A stretch of DNA of 39,459 nt from Candidatus Methylomirabilota bacterium (GTDB taxonomy: Bacteria; Methylomirabilota; Methylomirabilia; Rokubacteriales; CSP1-6). Numbering within the stretch: position 1 is the stretch's first letter; each line of letters opens with the position of its first letter. Position numbers and translations under genes: made by a program. The notes under the pieces were generated by a model, which saw only the letters and a program-made list of their open reading frames with translations, searched no databases and was not told the origin of the DNA. Below are positions 35,972 to 39,459 of this stretch, one piece after another. Location: the NCBI GenBank assembly GCA_035315345.1, contig DATFYA010000100.1:1-39459 (forward strand), read 5' to 3'.

Positions 35972-36034
35972 GTGGCGCTCCACCCTCTCGCGTTCGTCGG
36001 GATCGATCTCCCCGCGGTGCTCGCCGCCCGCTGA
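35972..36034 (+). CDS. possible 20-codon leader ORF coupled to the coxL-like gene
   Basis: GTG-started frame reading MALHPLAFVGIDLPAVLAAR, then TGA that overlaps the next ATG as TGATG. It could start leaderless at 35972 after the TAGGCT element, or at GTG 35954 (26 residues) with an AGGAGG site 4 nt upstream. Its role might be to bring ribosomes to the main gene, which has no site of its own. Confidence 0.3.
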   Translation: MALHPLAFVGIDLPAVLAAR

Positions 36035-38379
36035 TGGGCCAGTTCGGGATCGGCCAGTCGGTCAAGCGATTCGAGGACGTCCGGCTGCTGCGCGGCGAGG
36101 GGCGGTTCCTGGGCGACGTGAGCCTGCCCGGCCAGGCCCAGGCGGTCATCCTCCGCTCGCCCCACGCGCACGCGCGCATCGTCTCCATCGACGCGGCCGC
36201 CGCCCTGCGGGCACCGGGGGTGCTCGCGGTCTTCACGGGCGCCGACGTGGCCCGCGACGGCCTCGGCACCATGAAGATGACGCTCAAGCGCACGCGCCCG
36301 GACGGCTCGCCGATGTTCGCGCCGGCCCACCGGGGGCTCGCGGTGGAGCGCGCGCGGCACGTGGGCGACCCGGTGGCCCTCGTGGTCGCGGAGACGCGCG
36401 CCCAGGCCGAGGATGCGGCGGACCTGGTGCGCGTCGACTACGAGGCCCTGCCGTCCATCACCGACACCGGCCTCGCCGCGCAGCCCGGCAGCGCCCCGGT
36501 CTGGGACGAGTGTCCGGACAACGTCTCGAACCTCCACCAGGCGGGAGACAGGGCGACGACCGACGAGGCCTTCGCCAGGGCCGCGCACGTGGTGCGACGG
36601 CGGTACGTGATCACCCGCGTGCACGCCCAGTACCTGGAGTCACGCGGGGCGCTGGGCGTCTACGATCCCGGCGAGGACCGCTACACGCTCTACGCGGACG
36701 TGCAGTATCCGCACCGGGTGCGCAACGCGCTGGCCAGCAACATCTTCAAGATCCCGGAGCACCAGATCCGCGTCATTGCCGGTGACGTGGGCGGCGCCTT
36801 CGGGACCAAGGGCTGGCAGTACGCCGAGCACCGGCTCGTGCTGTGGGCGGCGCGCAAGCTCGGCCGGCCCGTCAAGTGGCAGTCCGAGCGCCGCGAGGCC
36901 ATTCCCGCCGACGAGCACGCGCGCGACAACGTGAGCGAGGCCGAGCTGGCCCTCGACGCGCAGGGACGCTTCCTGGCCCTGCGGGTGCGGACCTACGCCA
37001 ACGTCGGCGCCTACGTCTCCTCGGACCGCAACCTGCTCGCGACGTTCAGCAACATCGCCACCCTGGTCGGGGTGTACACGTTCCCCGCGGCGCACGTCGC
37101 GGTCTACGCCGTGCTCACCAACACCAACGCCACCGCCCCGTATCGAGGAGCGGGCCGGCCCGAGGCGACGTATGTCATCGAGCGCCTCATCGACGACGCC
37201 GCGCGCGAGCTGGGGATGGATCGCCTCGCGCTCCGCCGCGCGAACCTGATCCCGGCCTCGGCGATGCCGTATCGCACCGCGCTGGGCGTCACCTACGATT
37301 GCGGCGAGTTCGAGCGCTGCATGGACGCCGCGCTCGAGCTGGGGGACGTGGCCGGCTTCGAGGCGCGCCGAGAGGCGTCGCGGGCGCGCGGCCGGCTGCG
37401 CGGGCTCGCGGTGGTGAACGCGATCGAGCGGGCCGCCGGGCCGCAGCCCGAGTTCGCGGAGATCCGCTTCGCGCCGAGCGGCAGCGCGACCATCTTCATG
37501 GGCACGAAGAACCAGGGGCAGGGCCACGAGACCACGTTCAAGCAGATCCTCCACGAGCGGCTGGGGCTCGATCCGGCCGACGTGCGGTACATCGACGGCG
37601 ACACCGATCGGGTGGCCTTCGGCATGGGCACCATGGGCTCGCGCTCGACCGTGATCGGGGGGACCGCGCTGTGGACCGCCGCCGAGAAGGTCATCGCGAA
37701 GGGACGCAAGATCGCGGCCCGTCTGCTCGAGGCCGCCGAGGCCGACGTCTCGTTCGGTGACGGCAAGTTCTCGGTGGTGGGCACCGACCGGGCGCTCGCG
37801 CTCAAGGAGGTGGCGCGCGCGGCGTTCCAGCCCGCCCAGCTGCCGCCCGGGCTCGAGCCCGGCCTCTACGAGACCGGGACCTTCGCGCCGAAGCAGGACA
37901 CCTGGCCGAACGGCTGCCACGTGTGCGAGGTCGAGGTCGATCCGGACACCGGCGACGTGACGCTCGAGCGGTACGCGATCGCCGACGACGTGGGCACGGT
38001 CATCAACCCGCTCACCCTCAAGGGCCAGATCCACGGCGGCGTCGCGCAGGGCGTGGGCCAGGCCTTGATGGAGCAGGTGGTCTACGAGCCCGACTCCGGC
38101 CAGCTGCTGACCGCCTCGTTCATGGAGTACGCCATGCCGCGCGCCGACACGTTCTGCGACATGGCGATCGAGAGCCATCCCGTTCCGACCGCCCTGAACC
38201 CGATCGGAGCCAAGGGCGCGGGCGAAGCGGGCACGGTCGGCGCGCTGCCCGCGGTCATCAACGCGGTGATGGATGCGATCGCGCCCCTCGGCGTGCGCGA
38301 GCTGGACATGCCCGCGAGCAGCGACCGGGTGTGGCGCGCCATTCGAGACGCGCAGCCGGATCCGCGGGCGCGCGCGTAG
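36034..38379 (+). CDS. xanthine dehydrogenase/CoxL-family molybdopterin-binding subunit
   Basis: A 781-residue large subunit of the molybdenum hydroxylase family (aldehyde oxidase, xanthine dehydrogenase, form II CODH-like). IGQSVKRFEDVRLLRGEGRFLGDV opens the family, GDVGGAFGTKG binds the pterin, PYRGAGRPEA at 369-378 is the non-CODH (form II) version of the active-site loop (form I CODH has AYxCSFR), and Glu731 in GAKGAGEAGTVG is the catalytic Glu. It oxidises an aldehyde, purine or N-heterocycle with water as oxygen source. The FAD (CoxM-like) and 2Fe-2S (CoxS-like) subunit genes are not nearby on either side. No ribosome binding site; start coupled to a short ORF. Confidence 0.9.
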   Translation: MGQFGIGQSVKRFEDVRLLRGEGRFLGDVSLPGQAQAVILRSPHAHARIVSIDAAAALRAPGVLAVFTGADVARDGLGTMKMTLKRTRPDGSPMFAPAHRGLAVERARHVGDPVALVVAETRAQAEDAADLVRVDYEALPSITDTGLAAQPGSAPVWDECPDNVSNLHQAGDRATTDEAFARAAHVVRRRYVITRVHAQYLESRGALGVYDPGEDRYTLYADVQYPHRVRNALASNIFKIPEHQIRVIAGDVGGAFGTKGWQYAEHRLVLWAARKLGRPVKWQSERREAIPADEHARDNVSEAELALDAQGRFLALRVRTYANVGAYVSSDRNLLATFSNIATLVGVYTFPAAHVAVYAVLTNTNATAPYRGAGRPEATYVIERLIDDAARELGMDRLALRRANLIPASAMPYRTALGVTYDCGEFERCMDAALELGDVAGFEARREASRARGRLRGLAVVNAIERAAGPQPEFAEIRFAPSGSATIFMGTKNQGQGHETTFKQILHERLGLDPADVRYIDGDTDRVAFGMGTMGSRSTVIGGTALWTAAEKVIAKGRKIAARLLEAAEADVSFGDGKFSVVGTDRALALKEVARAAFQPAQLPPGLEPGLYETGTFAPKQDTWPNGCHVCEVEVDPDTGDVTLERYAIADDVGTVINPLTLKGQIHGGVAQGVGQALMEQVVYEPDSGQLLTASFMEYAMPRADTFCDMAIESHPVPTALNPIGAKGAGEAGTVGALPAVINAVMDAIAPLGVRELDMPASSDRVWRAIRDAQPDPRARA

Positions 38380-38437
38380 CCCCCGCGTCGTCTCCGGCAA
38401 GCGCAGCGGGCGCTGGCCTCGAGCGGTGAAGACGGCA

Positions 38438-38468
38438 CCGCCCTTCGGGTCTCAACCCCGAAGGGCGG
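38438..38468. terminator. bidirectional terminator hairpin
   Basis: A perfect 12-bp stem CCGCCCTTCGGG (38438-38449) / CCCGAAGGGCGG (38457-38468) with a 7-nt loop, 59 nt after the coxL-like stop and 9 nt after the tmRNA CCA on the other strand. It serves both convergent units. U-tract weak. Confidence 0.75.
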
Positions 38469-38476
38469 CGCCACGA

Positions 38477-38832
38477 TGGTGGAGGCGGTGGGCATCGAAC
38501 CCACGTCCGGAAACCCTCGGCAACAGGCATCTACATCATTAGCCGGTTATCCCGTGCGTCTCGCCTCTCGGCCCCCCAACCGGCCGGGTCACCGATCAGC
38601 CAGCTCCTGTAGGTCTCGCTCCTCACCCCGGAGCAGGGCTTGGAGCCAGTCACCGGTATATGACGTCCTGACCCGGACCCCGATGACGCGATCCGGAGGA
38701 CGCTAGCGGGTGTTAGGCCGCCAGGGCTAGCTGATTGTCGGCAGCTATAACCGTGCCCCCAGTTTTACGAGGAGAGAGCACCTCGTGATGCCGCCTGTGC
38801 GTCACTGATCCCCGTCGAAACCAGTCGCCCCC
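38477..38832 (-). ncRNA. ssrA: transfer-messenger RNA (tmRNA)
   Basis: 356-nt one-piece tmRNA. The 5' end GGGGGCGACTGGTTTCGACGG and the 3' end TTCGATGCCCACCGCCTCCACCA form the tRNA-Ala-like acceptor (GGGGGCG with CGCCTCC, one G-U) with encoded CCA. The tag frame ends ADNQLALAA followed by TAA (near 38717-38745). It rescues stalled ribosomes with SmpB. The 5' end is 2 nt after the smpB stop, so the two are probably cotranscribed and the RNA cut out. Confidence 0.96.
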
Positions 38833-38834
38833 TT

Positions 38835-39296
38835 CTACGCCCGCTGTCGGGCGCGTGTTTCCTTCTCCATTTCCCGCCGGCTTTCGCGCTCCCGGATGCT
38901 CGCGCGCTTGTCGTGGAGCTTCTTGCCGCGGGCCAGGCCGAGCTCGACCTTCGCTCGCCCCTCCTTGAAGTATAGACGAAGGGGAATGAGGGTCAACCCG
39001 CGCTCGGCGATCTTGCCCAGCAGGCGGGAGATCTCGCGTCGATGGAGCAGCAGCTTGCGCTTGCGCTCGGGATCGTGGTTGGCGTCGGTACCGTGGTGGT
39101 ACGGGCTGATGTAGCACCCGATCAGCCACGCCTCGTTGTTGTCGATGGCCGCGTAGCAGTCCTTGAAGTTGACCTGCGACTCGCGCAGCGACTTGACCTC
39201 GGTGCCCCGGAGCACGAGGCCCGCCTCGTACGTCTCGAGGATGGAGTAGTCGTGGAACGCCTTGCGGTTGGTCGCGATCGCCTTCTCGCCCGCCAT
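38835..39296 (-). CDS. smpB: SsrA-binding protein SmpB
   Basis: A 153-residue SmpB. ATNRKAFHDYSILETYEAGLVLRGTEVKSLR, YISPYHHG and the basic tail (KRASIRERESRREMEKETRARQ) that folds in the empty mRNA channel are all present. It binds the tRNA-like part of tmRNA and delivers it to stalled ribosomes. ATG at 39296; ssrA follows directly. Confidence 0.97.
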   Translation of the reverse strand: MAGEKAIATNRKAFHDYSILETYEAGLVLRGTEVKSLRESQVNFKDCYAAIDNNEAWLIGCYISPYHHGTDANHDPERKRKLLLHRREISRLLGKIAERGLTLIPLRLYFKEGRAKVELGLARGKKLHDKRASIRERESRREMEKETRARQRA

Positions 39297-39328
39297 GGTC
39301 GCTCAGCGCCGAGGGGCCAACGGGCCCC

Positions 39329-39356
39329 TTGACTTCATAGGGCCGGTCCGTAAGAT
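39329..39356 (+). promoter_or_regulatory. promoter of tRNA-Leu
   Basis: TTGACT (39329-39334), a 16-nt spacer and TAAGAT (39351-39356), 17 nt before the tRNA. It lies in the divergent gap with smpB. Confidence 0.6.
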
Positions 39357-39372
39357 GAAATCCTTGCCTCGG

Positions 39373-39459
39373 GCCGAAGTGGCGGAATTGGCAGACGCGC
39401 ATGATTCAGGGTCATGTGCCCGCAAGGGTGTGGGGGTTCGAGTCCCCCCTTCGGCACCA
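39373..39459 (+). tRNA. tRNA-Leu (anticodon CAG)
   Basis: An 87-nt class II tRNA with a long variable arm and encoded CCA at the window end. Acceptor GCCGAAG/CTTCGGC, anticodon stem CATGA/TCATG with loop TTCAGGG (anticodon CAG), T-loop TTCGAGT. Confidence 0.96.

Noticed and set aside
36034-38379. Form I carbon monoxide dehydrogenase
   Set aside because: The active-site loop reads PYRGAGR instead of AYxCSFR.

Overview
The window is GC-rich bacterial chromosome with tightly packed genes. Many start with GTG, and stop and start codons often overlap (GTGA, ATGA, TGATG). No marker gene names the host. The gene content (branched-chain-type ABC uptake operons, an ABC_sub_bind protein, a CoxL-like molybdoenzyme, PQQ dehydrogenase with cytochrome c, NCS2 permease) resembles uncultured soil lineages such as Candidatus Rokubacteria/Methylomirabilota. 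That is an inference from gene style only.

Layout. (1) 1-9381, minus strand: one long operon, livK-livH-livM-livG-livF, amidase, a second solute-binding protein, a hydantoinase/dihydropyrimidinase-family enzyme, an isochorismatase-fold hydrolase and a MaoC-like protein cut by the window edge. It looks like uptake and stepwise hydrolysis of a cyclic amide or ureide. (2) 9523-11439, plus strand: a GDT1-family transporter, then a DnaA-box-like cluster, a strong promoter and a solitary DGQHR-domain gene. (3) 11436-24201, minus strand: greA, a second isochorismatase-fold hydrolase, a PpiD-like chaperone, an AzgA-like purine permease, trmI, an Fsr-like MFS transporter, glutaryl-CoA-dehydrogenase-like enzyme, an HD phosphohydrolase, an HtrA-like protein without its catalytic triad, and rmlB, rmlC-like, rmlA. 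(4) 24329-27524, plus strand: a rhodanese-MoeB/ThiF fusion whose catalytic-loop Cys codon is an in-frame TGA followed by a SECIS-like hairpin, then a PQQ sugar dehydrogenase and a diheme cytochrome c. (5) 27672-30227, minus strand: a four-gene operon of a small conserved protein, two FMN split-barrel proteins and a GAF-cyclase. (6) 30230-32050: a decayed stretch around tRNA-Arg, with a broken tyrosine integrase, a broken c-type cytochrome gene and another fragment. (7) 32054-39459: a CheY-like regulator, a small unknown gene with a near-perfect promoter, tRNA-Pro, the rdgB-rph-amidase operon, a CoxL-like molybdoenzyme, then smpB-ssrA (tmRNA) and tRNA-Leu.

The strongest observation is the candidate selenoprotein at 24329-25552. 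The UGA lies exactly where E1-like sulfur-carrier activating enzymes (ThiF, Uba4, MOCS3) keep the reactive crossover-loop cysteine. The frame stays open for about 100 more codons with the second pair of zinc ligands, and a 6-bp perfect hairpin begins 14 nt after the UGA with its loop 20 nt after it. Other notable points are the degenerate HtrA-like protein, the DGQHR gene without dnd partners, a recurrent TAGGCT (-10-like) hexamer, several apparently leaderless starts, and the hydantoin-type operon.
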